This document shows, piece after piece, positions 34,558-43,470 of a stretch of 64,000 bases of DNA (its first letter is position 1; each line of letters opens with the position of its first letter). Source of the stretch: JACDAV01 sp964626755 (lineage in GTDB: Bacteria > Chloroflexota > Limnocylindria > Limnocylindrales > CSP1-4); the NCBI GenBank assembly GCA_964626755.1, contig CAZVGO010000003.1, forward strand, positions 6,682-70,681, in the 5' to 3' direction. Both the position numbers and the translations under genes were made by a program. Below the pieces are notes generated by a model. It was not told where the DNA came from, did no database searches, and was given only the letters and a program-made list of their open reading frames with translations.

Positions 34558-35708
34558 GCCGCGCCTCGCGAGCGCCGCTCGACCTCGGCCGGGTCCGGCA
34601 GCGGCCGCCGTTCGGCCAGCGCGAGCACGAGGTCGGCGACCGCCTCGGCGGCGGCCGGCCGGCCGAGCTCCCGCGCCGCGGCGGACATCCGGACGTGGAC
34701 CGAACGGTCGTCAAGAAGGGCTGCCGCGTCGAGCAGCGCCGCAGCGTCGAACGCAGAGTCCTCCACGAGCCGGGCCGCGCCGGCGTCGCACAGGACCCGC
34801 GCGTTTGCCCGCTGGTGACCCGCCGCGTGGGGGTACGGGACGACGACCATCGGCAGCCCGAGCGCCGTCACCTCCGCCAGCGTGCTCGAGCCGGCCCGCC
34901 CCACGACGAGATCCGCGGCACAGAGCGCCGGGAGCATCTCGTCCCGGAGGAACGGATGCGGCCGGTAGCGTTCGCGCACCTCCGCCGGGAGCGCCTCGCG
35001 ACCGGCAAGCGCCGCCGCGTAGCCGGCGTCGCCCGTGACGTGGATGACCCAGGCGCGCTCGATGAGGCGGGGCAGCGCGTCCGCGACGGCGGCATTGAAC
35101 CGGCGGACGGCCTGCGAGCCGCCGAAGATGAGCAGCAACCGGGCACCGGCCGGGACGCCGAGGCGGGCGCGGGCCGCATCGCGGTCGATCTCCCGGGTGT
35201 CCCGGATCGGCGTTCCGGTCACGAAGCACGACCCGCCGCCGAGCGCCTCGCAGGTCGCCGCGTAGGACACGGCGACCGCGTCGGCCAGCCGGGCGGTCAC
35301 ACGGACGCTCCGGCCGGGGACGACATTGCCCTCCCAGAGCAGCACCGGGATGCCGAGCGGCGCCGCGGCGAGGAGCGTCGGGATCGCGACATAGCCACCG
35401 GTCGTGAAGATTGCCGCAGGTCGCTCACGGGCGAGGATCGCCGTGGCCTGGGGCACGGACGCGGCGAGACGGAGCGGGTCGAGGAGCAGGTGGACGTCCC
35501 TGTCGACCGTCCGGAGCGACCGCAGCGCGAGCCGGCGCAGCGGGATGCCGGCGGCCCGGACGAGCGACGCCTCGAGCCCACGGTGCCCGCCGAGCCAGAC
35601 GAGCTCAGGCGCGCCGTGCGAGGTTCGACGCGCTTGAAGCGATCGGGCGACGGCGAGTGCCGGGTAGATGTGTCCGCCCGTGCCCCCGCCCGCGATCAGC
35701 AGTCGCAT
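34554..35708 (-). CDS. murG: Undecaprenyl-PP-MurNAc-pentapeptide GlcNAc transferase
   Basis: 384-residue GT-B glycosyltransferase that makes lipid II from lipid I at the cytoplasmic membrane face. The G-loop GGGTGGHIYPALAVA opens the protein; LLWEGNVVPGRSVR (usually a Gln where Val is here), LIFGGSQAVRRFN and VGRAGSSTLAEVTALGLPMVVVPYPHAAGHQRANA are family signatures. The start ATG at 35708 is fixed by the conserved MRLLIAGGGTGG. Its first 35 codons overlap the 3' end of ftsW in another frame (104 bp), which is unusually long. Confidence 0.96.
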   Translation of the reverse strand: MRLLIAGGGTGGHIYPALAVARSLQARRTSHGAPELVWLGGHRGLEASLVRAAGIPLRRLALRSLRTVDRDVHLLLDPLRLAASVPQATAILARERPAAIFTTGGYVAIPTLLAAAPLGIPVLLWEGNVVPGRSVRVTARLADAVAVSYAATCEALGGGSCFVTGTPIRDTREIDRDAARARLGVPAGARLLLIFGGSQAVRRFNAAVADALPRLIERAWVIHVTGDAGYAAALAGREALPAEVRERYRPHPFLRDEMLPALCAADLVVGRAGSSTLAEVTALGLPMVVVPYPHAAGHQRANARVLCDAGAARLVEDSAFDAAALLDAAALLDDRSVHVRMSAAARELGRPAAAEAVADLVLALAERRPLPDPAEVERRSRGAA

Positions 35709-36957
35709 CGTTCCATGATCCTCGTTCGACGGTCTCGCGCGAGATCGACAGCAGGATCCCCACCGCGGCAAAGCTGATGATGAGCGAGGAGCCGCCCGCG
35801 CTGATGAACGGAAGCGTGATCCCGGTCACCGGCAGGATGGCGACGACGACCGCGATATTGATGAACGCCTGGATGCAGAGCCAGGCCGTGATCCCGGCGG
35901 CGAGCAGGGCGCCGAAGGTGTCCGGCGCCCGCAGGGCCGTCCGGATCCCCGCGTAGCCGAGGACGACGAACAGGCCCACGACGAGGGTCGCCCCGACGAG
36001 CCCGAACTCCTCGCCGATGACGGCGAAGATGAAGTCGTTGCTCGCGTTCGGGAGGAACAGCCCACCCGCCAGCCGGCTCTCCCCGAGCCCCGCCCCGAGG
36101 ATTCCGCCGAGCGCGAGCGCGAGCAGCCCCTGGATCGTGTGGAAGCCTTTGCCGAGCGGGTCGCTCCACGGGTTGAGGTACGCCTGGATCCGCTCGACCT
36201 GGTAGCCCCGCAGGCCGGCCGCGGCGAGCGCGACCAGCGCGAGCATACCCATCGCCGCGAAATGGGTGAGGTTGGCCCCGGCGACGAAGAACATCGTGAA
36301 CGCTGTCAGCGCGATGACGGTCGTCGTCCCGAGGTCCGGCTCGCGGAAGACGAGGGCGACGATCGGGGCAACGATCACGAGGAACGGCACGGTGCCCCGC
36401 CAGAAGCTCCCGATGGCGGCCCCGCGCTTTGCCATCCAGTGTGCGAGATAGACGATCAACGCGAGCTTCGCGAACTCCGCCGGGTGGATGGCCGGCAGCG
36501 GGCCGATCTGGAGCCAGCGGGCCGATCCGCCGACGACTTTGGGCTCGAGCGGACCCATCGCGGGCAGGAGGACGAGCACGAGCAAGATCAGTGCCACGGC
36601 GTAGGCCGGGATCGACGCGAGCCGGAGGTAGCGGTAGTCGACCCGCATCATCAGGACGAGCGCGCCGAGTCCGAGGAGCGCCCACTGAATCTGCGGCCCG
36701 ACGATCCCGAACGTGTCGGCCGTGGGAGCCTGGTACGCCCTCATCGCGGACGACGAGTAGACCATCAGGATTCCCGTCGCCGCGAGCGCGACCGTGGTGA
36801 CGAGGATGGCGTAGTCGGGCTGGTGACGGTCGCGCCTGAGGGTGGTCTTCGCGGCCGCCTTCGCCGGGCTCTTCGGCCGGGCGCCGGCGCGCCGCTGGGC
36901 CGTCCGTCGGTCGGCAGCCCGGCGACCGGCGCCGGAGATCGGCCGGGCGATGCTCAT
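35605..36957 (-). CDS. ftsW: Lipid II polymerase / division protein FtsW
   Basis: 450-residue SEDS-family glycosyltransferase with about ten helices; polymerises lipid II at the septum with the class B PBP. GILMVYSSSAMRAY, SARWLQIGPLPAIHPAEFAKLALIVYLAHW, FREPDLGTTTVI, NLTHFAAMGM, SNDFIFAVIGEEFGLVGA and LPFISAGGSSLI are canonical. A 50-residue basic, Ala-rich cytoplasmic N-terminus precedes helix one. After the usual end (LLSISRETVER) it carries a 36-residue Arg/Gly-rich tail which overlaps murG. The ATG overlaps the murD stop (ATGA). Confidence 0.95.
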   Translation of the reverse strand: MSIARPISGAGRRAADRRTAQRRAGARPKSPAKAAAKTTLRRDRHQPDYAILVTTVALAATGILMVYSSSAMRAYQAPTADTFGIVGPQIQWALLGLGALVLMMRVDYRYLRLASIPAYAVALILLVLVLLPAMGPLEPKVVGGSARWLQIGPLPAIHPAEFAKLALIVYLAHWMAKRGAAIGSFWRGTVPFLVIVAPIVALVFREPDLGTTTVIALTAFTMFFVAGANLTHFAAMGMLALVALAAAGLRGYQVERIQAYLNPWSDPLGKGFHTIQGLLALALGGILGAGLGESRLAGGLFLPNASNDFIFAVIGEEFGLVGATLVVGLFVVLGYAGIRTALRAPDTFGALLAAGITAWLCIQAFINIAVVVAILPVTGITLPFISAGGSSLIISFAAVGILLSISRETVERGSWNDATADRGRGHGRTHLPGTRRRPIASSASNLARRA

Positions 36958-38513
36958 CGGGAGCCACTCTCGGCGCGCGTCGCTGCGAGCGCGGCGACCG
37001 CGGCCTTGAACGCACGGCCCCGGGCCGCGTAATCGTCGAACATGTCGAAGCTCGCCGCGGCCGGGCTGAGGAGGACGGTCGGGCCGGGTCCCGGAGAGCC
37101 GATCGCCTCGCGCGCGAGCGCGTCCGCGCGGGCCACTGCGTCGTCGAGCGTTGCCGACCGCTCCGTCCGGGCGAGACCGGCGGCCCGGAAGAGGCGTTCG
37201 AGCGCGGGAGCGCTCTCGCCGATGAGCACGGCCGCGGCCACCCGGTCCCCGACCACCGCCGCGAGCTCGTCCAGGTCGACACCCTTGTCGCGGCCCCCGG
37301 CGATGAGCACGAGCGGCCCGTCGAACGCCCGGATCGCCGCGATCACGGCGTCCGGCTGGGTCCCCTGCGAGTCGTTGACGAACCGGACGCCGTCGACGAC
37401 CGCGACCTCCTCGAGCCGGTGCTCGACGCCGCCGAACGCCGCCGCCGCGCGGCGAATCGCCTCGGCCGGGAGGCCGAACAACAGCCCGACCGCAATCGCG
37501 GCCATCGCGTTCGCGACGTTGTGCCGGCCAGGGATCCGCAGCTCGTCGATCGGCATGATCCGATCGTCGGGCTCGACGTCCAACGAAGCGCCGCCGTTCA
37601 GCGCGATGCGGACCACGCCGTCGGCCACGATCCATCCGTCGACGAGGCCGACTCCACCGGGTCGGGGATGGTCCAGCCCATACGGCACGACCCGGGCCGA
37701 ACCGAGCGACGCGTACGACGCCACGACCGGGTCGTCCAGGTTGAGGACGAGCGCGCCGCCGGGGTCCACCAGCTCCGCCAGCCGCCGTTTCACCAGCCGG
37801 TAGCGCTCGAGCGACCCGTGCCGGTCGAGGTGGTCTGAGGTGACATTCGTGTAGGCCGCCACGGTCGTCCCCCGTGACAGCGTCGGGATCTGGAGCTCCG
37901 ACAGCTCGTACACGACGCGGTGATCGGGCGTCAGCTCGGGCAGCCGCTCGACGATCGGAACCCCGATGTTCCCGCCGAGAACCGCGGGGTGGGCGGGATC
38001 GGCGGCGAGCACCGCCGCAGCGAGTGACGCCGTCGTCGTCTTCCCCTTGGTGCCGGTGATCCCGATCGTCGGCGCGGGGCACAACCGGAGGAAGAGGTCC
38101 GGCTCGGACAGGAGTGCCGGCGCCGCCGGGTCGCCTCCCTCGCGCGCGTCGACGAGGGCCCGCAGCGCGCCCCGCAGGCGTGGCTCGGTCGTCGGGAAAT
38201 CCGGGTTGATCGACGGCGACGTCGTCACGAGCGCGGCCTCGCGCCATGCGTCTCTGGGATCGGCGTCGGGACCAACCACGAGCCGGACCGGACGACCGCC
38301 GACGGCGGCGACGGCCTCGGCCAGCTCGTCGACCGGGCGCCGGTCGTAGATCGTCACGCGCGCGCCCGCGTCCGCGAGGAACCGGGCCAGGGCGATCCCG
38401 CTCCGGGCGAAGCCGAGAACGGTCACCGGGCGGTCGCGCAGCGCGCCCGCCCGCACGGCGTCGAGGGTCAGCGCGTCCGGATCGATCGGCCGGACAGTCG
38501 ACATCGTCGTCAT
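36954..38513 (-). CDS. murD: UDP-MurNAc-L-alanine-D-glutamate ligase
   Basis: 519-residue Mur ligase adding D-Glu to UDP-MurNAc-L-Ala. VTVLGFARSGIALARFLADAGARVTIYDRR is the N-terminal UDP-binding Rossmann part; GITGTKGKTTTASLAAAVL is the ATP loop; NVTSDHLDRHGSLERYRLVKRRL, RIPGRHNVANAMAAIAV and FVNDSQGTQPDAVIAAIRAF (variant of NDSKATN) follow. The ATG at 38513 overlaps the mraY stop (ATGA); a second ATG at 38504 is possible. It is somewhat longer than typical MurD (about 450) with insertions near the N-terminus. Confidence 0.95.
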   Translation of the reverse strand: MTTMSTVRPIDPDALTLDAVRAGALRDRPVTVLGFARSGIALARFLADAGARVTIYDRRPVDELAEAVAAVGGRPVRLVVGPDADPRDAWREAALVTTSPSINPDFPTTEPRLRGALRALVDAREGGDPAAPALLSEPDLFLRLCPAPTIGITGTKGKTTTASLAAAVLAADPAHPAVLGGNIGVPIVERLPELTPDHRVVYELSELQIPTLSRGTTVAAYTNVTSDHLDRHGSLERYRLVKRRLAELVDPGGALVLNLDDPVVASYASLGSARVVPYGLDHPRPGGVGLVDGWIVADGVVRIALNGGASLDVEPDDRIMPIDELRIPGRHNVANAMAAIAVGLLFGLPAEAIRRAAAAFGGVEHRLEEVAVVDGVRFVNDSQGTQPDAVIAAIRAFDGPLVLIAGGRDKGVDLDELAAVVGDRVAAAVLIGESAPALERLFRAAGLARTERSATLDDAVARADALAREAIGSPGPGPTVLLSPAAASFDMFDDYAARGRAFKAAVAALAATRAESGSR

Positions 38514-39511
38514 ACCAGGCGGATCGACGACAGGAACAGCGTGACCCCGAGGAGGCCGGACAGCATCGCGACGATCCAGAACCGGAGGGTGATCTTCTCC
38601 TCGTCCCAGCCGCCCAGCTCGAAGTGATGGTGGATCGGCGACATCCGGAAGATCCGCCGCCCGCCGGTGAGCTTGAAGTAGACGACCTGGATCATCACCG
38701 ATGCCGTCTCGACGACGAAGATCAGGCCGATCAGCGGGAGGACGAGGATCTGGCCGGTGATCAAGGCGATGACCGCCAGCGTCGCACCCAGGGCCAGCGA
38801 CCCGGAATCGCCCATGATCACCTGGGCCGGGTGGACGTTGAACCACAGGAAGCCCAGGAGCGCGCCGATGATCAGGGCGCACAGGAACGCCGTCTCCGGC
38901 TGGTTGGTTACCGTCCCGCCAGGTTGCGGAACCTGGTTGAGGAGCGCGATCAGGAGGAACGCCACGAACGCGAACACGAGCGTGCCGCCGGCCAGGCCGT
39001 CGAGGCCGTCGGTGATGTTCACGCCGTTGCTCGCGGCGACGATCGCGAGGGCCGCGAAGATGACGTAGACCCAGCGGTCGATATGGACCGCCCCGACGAA
39101 CGGCACCGCGATCTGGTCGATGGCGTACGTCGACTGGATGAAGAAGGCCGCAGCTCCGGCGACAACGACGAGCCACAGCATCTTCTGGCGCGCCCGGATG
39201 CCCTCGCCGCTTCGGGCGTTGAAGTAGTCGTCCGCGGCGCCGAGGAGGCCGACCAGCCCGAGGGCCGCGAGCGGCGCGATGATCCCGCCCTCGGGGATCC
39301 CCCGGAGGAGAAAGTACAGCCCGACCACGACGATGATGATCAGCAGCCCGCCCATCGTCGGTGTGCCCTGCTTGACGAGATGCGTCTCCGGCCCCTCCTC
39401 GCGGATCTGCTTGCCCATCCCGATGAACCGGAGGAAGCGGATGTACGGCGGCATGAGGATGACGACGATCGCGAACGCGAGCAGGAGGCCCTGGATGAGC
39501 TGGAGCGTCAT
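38510..39511 (-). CDS. mraY: Phospho-MurNAc-pentapeptide translocase
   Basis: 333-residue polytopic enzyme that makes lipid I from UDP-MurNAc-pentapeptide and undecaprenyl phosphate. The catalytic aspartates are in GAADDYFNARSGEGIRARQK and NITDGLDGLAGG; the substrate-binding histidines in SPIHHHFELGGWDEEK. GTPTMGGLLIIIVVVGLYFL follows the family GTPTMGG motif. About ten hydrophobic helices are visible. The start ATG overlaps the murF stop (ATGA), placing it in the canonical murF-mraY-murD order. Confidence 0.97.
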   Translation of the reverse strand: MTLQLIQGLLLAFAIVVILMPPYIRFLRFIGMGKQIREEGPETHLVKQGTPTMGGLLIIIVVVGLYFLLRGIPEGGIIAPLAALGLVGLLGAADDYFNARSGEGIRARQKMLWLVVVAGAAAFFIQSTYAIDQIAVPFVGAVHIDRWVYVIFAALAIVAASNGVNITDGLDGLAGGTLVFAFVAFLLIALLNQVPQPGGTVTNQPETAFLCALIIGALLGFLWFNVHPAQVIMGDSGSLALGATLAVIALITGQILVLPLIGLIFVVETASVMIQVVYFKLTGGRRIFRMSPIHHHFELGGWDEEKITLRFWIVAMLSGLLGVTLFLSSIRLV

Positions 39512-40980
39512 CGGGCGCCGGCTCCCGCTGCCAGCTCCACCCGGAGGGCGTCGACGAGGAGGTCGAGCTCGACCCCGCGCGAGGCCTTCACGAGGACGAC
39601 GTCGCCGTCGCGGAGGCGGGGCCTGACGAGGTCGAGCGCGACCTCGCGGCTCGTTGCCCGGACGATCTTGCCGGGAGCGAGCCCGGCCGCGACGGCGCCG
39701 TCGGCGATCCCGGTCGCGCCCGCGCCGACGACGACGAGCAGGTCGGCGACCGCGGCGGCTGCCTCGCCCACCGCGCGGTGACCTGCCTCGTGACCGTCGC
39801 CCAGCTCGAGCATCTCGCCGAGCACCGCCACGCGTCGCCCGGGCAGGCCGGCGAGCAGGTCGAGCGCGGCCGTCACCGACGCGGGCGACGCGTTGTACGA
39901 ATCGTCGACGATCGTCACGCCGCCGGCCCGGAGGAGCTCCGCCCGGTGGGGCGCGGACCAGCCCCGGGCGAGCCCGGCCGCGATCTCGTCGAGCGAGAGC
40001 CCGGCCGCGAGCCCCGTGGCCGCGCCGGCGAGCGCGTTGTGAACTGCGAGCCGACCGAGGGTCGGGACCGACACCGGGACGCGCCCGTCGCTCGTCCGGA
40101 GAACGAACCGCATCCCGTCCGTGCCCGCGGAACGGACCTCCTCCGCCCGCACGTCGGCATCGCCCGCGAACCCGTACGTCAGTGCAGGCGCCTCGGTCCG
40201 GCCCGCCATCCGGCGGACCCGCACGTCGTCCGCGTTGAGCACTGCCCGGCCGTCGCGCGGGAGCGCCTCGAGCAGCTCGCCCTTCGCCCGCTCGATCGCC
40301 TCGAGCGTACCGATCCGGGACAGGTGGACCGGCTGGACGGCCGTCACGACGCCGATCCGCGGCCGGGCGATCGCGGCGAGGTCGGCGATCTCGCCGCCCG
40401 CATACATCCCCATCTCGAGTACCGCGGCCTCGTGCTCCGGGCCGAGCCGGAGGATGGTCAGCGGCAGCCCGATCTCGTTGTTCTGGTTGCCCTCGTTCCT
40501 CAGCGTCACGAACCGCTCGCCGAGGACGGCCGCGATCGCCTCCTTCGTAGAGGTCTTGGCGATGCTTCCGGTCACGCCGACGACGAGCGGGTCGAACCGG
40601 GTCCGCCAGGTCGCGGCGACCGCGTGGAGCGCCGCCAGGCCGTCGGCGACGCGGACGATCGTGACGTCGCCGAGAGCCGGCGCTGCAGCGTCCGGGAGCC
40701 GTGTGACGAGCAATGCGGACGCGCCGCGGGCCACCGCCGCGGCGAGGAACTCGTGGCCATCCGTCCGCTCCCCCGGCAGGGCGACGAACAGCTCGCCCGG
40801 GTTGACGGTTCTCGAGTCCACGGCCGCCCCCCGGATCGGGCGTTCGGAGAGGGCGACCAGCCGTCCCCCGGTGATCTGCGCGAGCTCCTCGGCCGCCAGG
40901 GCGGGCGGCGGCACCTTCCCCGAGCGGGGCACACGCCGGTCGTGGGTCACGGGCGTGAGTGTGGCACAGGCGCAGGTCAC
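39508..40980 (-). CDS. murF: UDP-MurNAc-tripeptide-D-alanyl-D-alanine ligase
   Basis: 490-residue Mur ligase adding D-Ala-D-Ala. VDSRTVNPGELFVALPGERTDGHEFLAAA is the N-terminal signature; RNEGNQNNEIGLPLTILRLG, LEMGMYAGGEI and IVDDSYNASPASVTAALDLLA are canonical. The ATP loop reads GVTGSIAKTSTKE: the glycine before the P-loop lysine is alanine (codon GCC). I chose GTG 40980 because it overlaps the ftsI stop (GTGA), although an in-frame GTG at 40950 is also possible. murE, which normally precedes murF, is absent. Confidence 0.95.
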   Translation of the reverse strand: MTCACATLTPVTHDRRVPRSGKVPPPALAAEELAQITGGRLVALSERPIRGAAVDSRTVNPGELFVALPGERTDGHEFLAAAVARGASALLVTRLPDAAAPALGDVTIVRVADGLAALHAVAATWRTRFDPLVVGVTGSIAKTSTKEAIAAVLGERFVTLRNEGNQNNEIGLPLTILRLGPEHEAAVLEMGMYAGGEIADLAAIARPRIGVVTAVQPVHLSRIGTLEAIERAKGELLEALPRDGRAVLNADDVRVRRMAGRTEAPALTYGFAGDADVRAEEVRSAGTDGMRFVLRTSDGRVPVSVPTLGRLAVHNALAGAATGLAAGLSLDEIAAGLARGWSAPHRAELLRAGGVTIVDDSYNASPASVTAALDLLAGLPGRRVAVLGEMLELGDGHEAGHRAVGEAAAAVADLLVVVGAGATGIADGAVAAGLAPGKIVRATSREVALDLVRPRLRDGDVVLVKASRGVELDLLVDALRVELAAGAGAR

Positions 40981-42818
40981 TGGTCGGCGACCGCGGGCGC
41001 CGGCTGAGCCGATCCGGCGGGCTCGGCCGGCCGGTCGGCGAGGAGGCCGGGCGTGGTGATCGCGTTGTGGGCGATCCGGCGGAACAGCTCGAACGACATG
41101 ACCGGCATCTCCAGCAGGCCGACCTTCGCGACGGTCGGACGCGCCTCGTTGATCTCGACCGCCACGATCAGGTCCGGCTTCCCCGTCTCGCGGGCGACGT
41201 AGCCGACGAACGTGTAGTTGTAGACGAGGTTCTTCCAGGCCCCCTTCTCCGCGTCCCAGATCTGGGCCGTCCCGGTCTTGCCGCCGACCTCGTAGCCCGG
41301 GATGAGCGTCCGGTCGCGATAGAACGGAACGGTGGTGATGACGTGCTTCATCATCCCGATGAGCGTCGGCGAGAGCGCCGGGGCGAGGACCTCCGCGGCC
41401 GGCGCGAGCGCGATCTCCTCGGCCCCGATCGCCTGGACGACGTGGGGCCGGACCAGGCGACCACCGTTCACCATCGCTGCGTAGGCGGTCGCGAGCTGGA
41501 TCGGGGTCACCGCCACGCCCTGGCCGAACGCGCCGTTCGCGAGGTCGATCTGGCGCCACTCCTTGACAGCCGGGTCGTTGACGAGGCCGGCGACCTCGCC
41601 GGCGACGTCGATGCCGGTCAGGCGGCCGAAGCCGAGCCGGCTCCAGACTTCGTGGAGCGAGCCGGCGGCCTCGGCGGTCGTCTCGCCCAGGCCGAGAGCG
41701 ACCTTCGCGGCGACGACGTTCCGCGAGTACGCGATCGCGTCCTCGAACCGGATCCAGCCCTTGCCCCGCCTGTCGGCGTTGGCGATCTGCGTCCGTCCTC
41801 CGTCGAGCGTCAGCTTCGGCACGTCCCTGATCCTTGTGTCTGGCCTGACCATGCCGCCCTCGAAACCAGCGACGACGGTCAGCATCTTGAAGACGGATCC
41901 GGGCTCGTAGACGTGGCTCACGACCGGGTCGATGAAGCGGGCCGGCTCGTTCGTGGCGGTCGTCCCGTAGTCGTTCGCGTCGTACGACGGATAGGAGGCC
42001 TGGGCATAGACCTCTCCGCTGTACGGGTCCAGCACGACAGCCGAGACGCTCACCGCCCGGTCGGCGACCCATGCCGCGAGCAGCTCCTGCTCGACCGCGA
42101 GCTGGAGGCCCGCGTCGATCGTCAGCCGCAGGTCCGTGCCGGAGATGCCGGCCTCGGCGACGATCGCCGACTCCGGGACGGACCGCGAGTTCACGTCCCG
42201 TTGCGCGTAGATGACGCGCGGCGAGCCGGCCAGCACCGCCTGGTAGAACTGCTCGATGCCGTACTGGCCGGCGCCCTCCCGATTGACGAACCCGAGGAGG
42301 TGGGCAGCCAGCGTCGAGTCGGGGCCGCCGCCGCGCTGAGGATACGTCCGGACGGGCTCCGGCTCGAGCCTGACGTGAACGAGGCGACCGGCGGCGAGGC
42401 CGGCCCGGATCCGCTCGGAGACCATCGGATCGAGGCCCCGCGCGAGGACGACATACGGCCGGTCGGTGGCGAGCTTGGCGTCGAGGTCGGCGGCGGCCCC
42501 CTCGTCGAGGCCGAGGATCGTCGTGAGCTCGGCGACGACCTCTCGCCGGCGGGCCGCGCTCAGCTGGTCCGGCGCGGCGACGAGACGGTCCCGCTCGATC
42601 GTCGCGGCCAGGACGACGACGCCGCTCCGGTCGTAGATCGCCCCGCGCCGGCTCGGGACCTCCGACCGCACCGACGTCTGGCGGCGGGCTTCGGCGGCGA
42701 GGTCGTCGCGCCGGATGACCTGCCACCAGGCGAGCCGCCCGACGATTGCCACGGCCGCGATGACGAACACGGCCAGCAGGACGACCAGGCGGCCGCGGGA
42801 GTCGGTTCGGCCGAGCAT
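40977..42818 (-). CDS. ftsI: Class B penicillin-binding protein (FtsI/PBP2-like)
   Basis: 613-residue transpeptidase that cross-links septal peptidoglycan with FtsW. One N-terminal helix (LVVLLAVFVIAAVAIVGRL) anchors it. The dimerisation domain starts RSEVPSRRGAIYDRSGVVV. Catalytic motifs are SxxK in EPGSVFKML, SxN in YSRNVVAAK and KTG in GGKTGTAQIWD, all intact. No PASTA domains follow, unlike many Gram-positive homologues. It lies 16 bp after the ftsL-like gene, in the canonical place. Confidence 0.96.
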   Translation of the reverse strand: MLGRTDSRGRLVVLLAVFVIAAVAIVGRLAWWQVIRRDDLAAEARRQTSVRSEVPSRRGAIYDRSGVVVLAATIERDRLVAAPDQLSAARRREVVAELTTILGLDEGAAADLDAKLATDRPYVVLARGLDPMVSERIRAGLAAGRLVHVRLEPEPVRTYPQRGGGPDSTLAAHLLGFVNREGAGQYGIEQFYQAVLAGSPRVIYAQRDVNSRSVPESAIVAEAGISGTDLRLTIDAGLQLAVEQELLAAWVADRAVSVSAVVLDPYSGEVYAQASYPSYDANDYGTTATNEPARFIDPVVSHVYEPGSVFKMLTVVAGFEGGMVRPDTRIRDVPKLTLDGGRTQIANADRRGKGWIRFEDAIAYSRNVVAAKVALGLGETTAEAAGSLHEVWSRLGFGRLTGIDVAGEVAGLVNDPAVKEWRQIDLANGAFGQGVAVTPIQLATAYAAMVNGGRLVRPHVVQAIGAEEIALAPAAEVLAPALSPTLIGMMKHVITTVPFYRDRTLIPGYEVGGKTGTAQIWDAEKGAWKNLVYNYTFVGYVARETGKPDLIVAVEINEARPTVAKVGLLEMPVMSFELFRRIAHNAITTPGLLADRPAEPAGSAQPAPAVADQ

Positions 42819-42834
42819 GTTGGGCGATCCGGAC

Positions 42835-43215
42835 CTATCGAGTTGGGAGCACGAGGGGCTCCGACAGCTGGCCGAGGCCGGCGTCGAGCGACTTCTTGCG
42901 GATCGCCGGTTCGCGGCCGTGCCGGCTCAGGTCGGACCGGAGCTGGTGGGCCCGGGCCTCGAGCTGCTCGCGCTGGGTCAGGAGCCGGTTGATGTCATAG
43001 CCCGTGGCCGAGACGCGAACCGTCTGAGCGAGCGAGAAGAAGGCGAGCAGGAACACGAGGACGATCGCGCCGAGCATGAAGCCCACCCGCCCCTGCCGGC
43101 GCCGTGCCCGCACCGCGCCCCGTACTTTGCGCCGGGGGAGGACCGGTGCGTCGGCGAGGCGCGGGCGGGGCGGGAGGAGGAAGGAGCGAGGGCGGGCGCC
43201 CTGGTAGACGGCCAT
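42835..43215 (-). CDS. ftsL: FtsL-like septum protein
   Basis: 126-residue bitopic protein. A basic cytoplasmic part (RRKVRGAVRARRRQGR) is followed by one helix (GFMLGAIVLVFLLAFFSLAQ) and a short coiled-coil (YDINRLLTQREQLEARAHQLRSDLSR). This topology and the position between rsmH and ftsI identify FtsL rather than sequence identity, which is low in the family. The start ATG overlaps the stop of the small upstream gene by one base (TGATG). It should bridge FtsQ and FtsW/FtsI. Confidence 0.78.
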   Translation of the reverse strand: MAVYQGARPRSFLLPPRPRLADAPVLPRRKVRGAVRARRRQGRVGFMLGAIVLVFLLAFFSLAQTVRVSATGYDINRLLTQREQLEARAHQLRSDLSRHGREPAIRKKSLDAGLGQLSEPLVLPTR

Positions 43216-43409
43216 CAGTCGAGCGCGAAGCGGATGCGCGAGGCACCCGGGTCGAGGAAGGCGAAGGTGCCGGCCCGGGAGCCGGTTCCCTCGTCGTTCC
43301 AGGCGGCGTCCGAGATCTCCGGCACCGTGCGCCGGTCCGGCCGCTCGCGCAACTCGTGCTGGCGCCGGCCGTAGGTCTTGCGCCGGCTCGTATGGTGCCG
43401 CTTGCTCAC
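43215..43409 (-). CDS. Small basic protein of unknown function in the dcw cluster
   Basis: 64 residues, starting SKRHHTSRRKTYGRRQHELR, strongly basic in the first third and acidic/neutral afterwards (VPEISDAAWNDEGTG). No transmembrane segment or recognised domain. It lies 61 bp after rsmH and overlaps ftsL by one base (TGATG), so it seems to be a genuine coupled gene rather than a chance frame. The basic start could bind RNA, DNA or lipid headgroups; function unknown. Confidence 0.6.
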   Translation of the reverse strand: MSKRHHTSRRKTYGRRQHELRERPDRRTVPEISDAAWNDEGTGSRAGTFAFLDPGASRIRFALD

Positions 43410-43470
43410 GACGTGCTCCTCTCCTGCTCGGCTTGGTACTGCTCCGGCGGCCTCCCGCCGGCTCGACTGG

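Noticed and set aside
39508..42726. A 1072-codon minus-strand frame running through murF and ftsI
   Set aside because: The upstream 580 codons are a shadow of ftsI; MurF motifs begin only after 40980.
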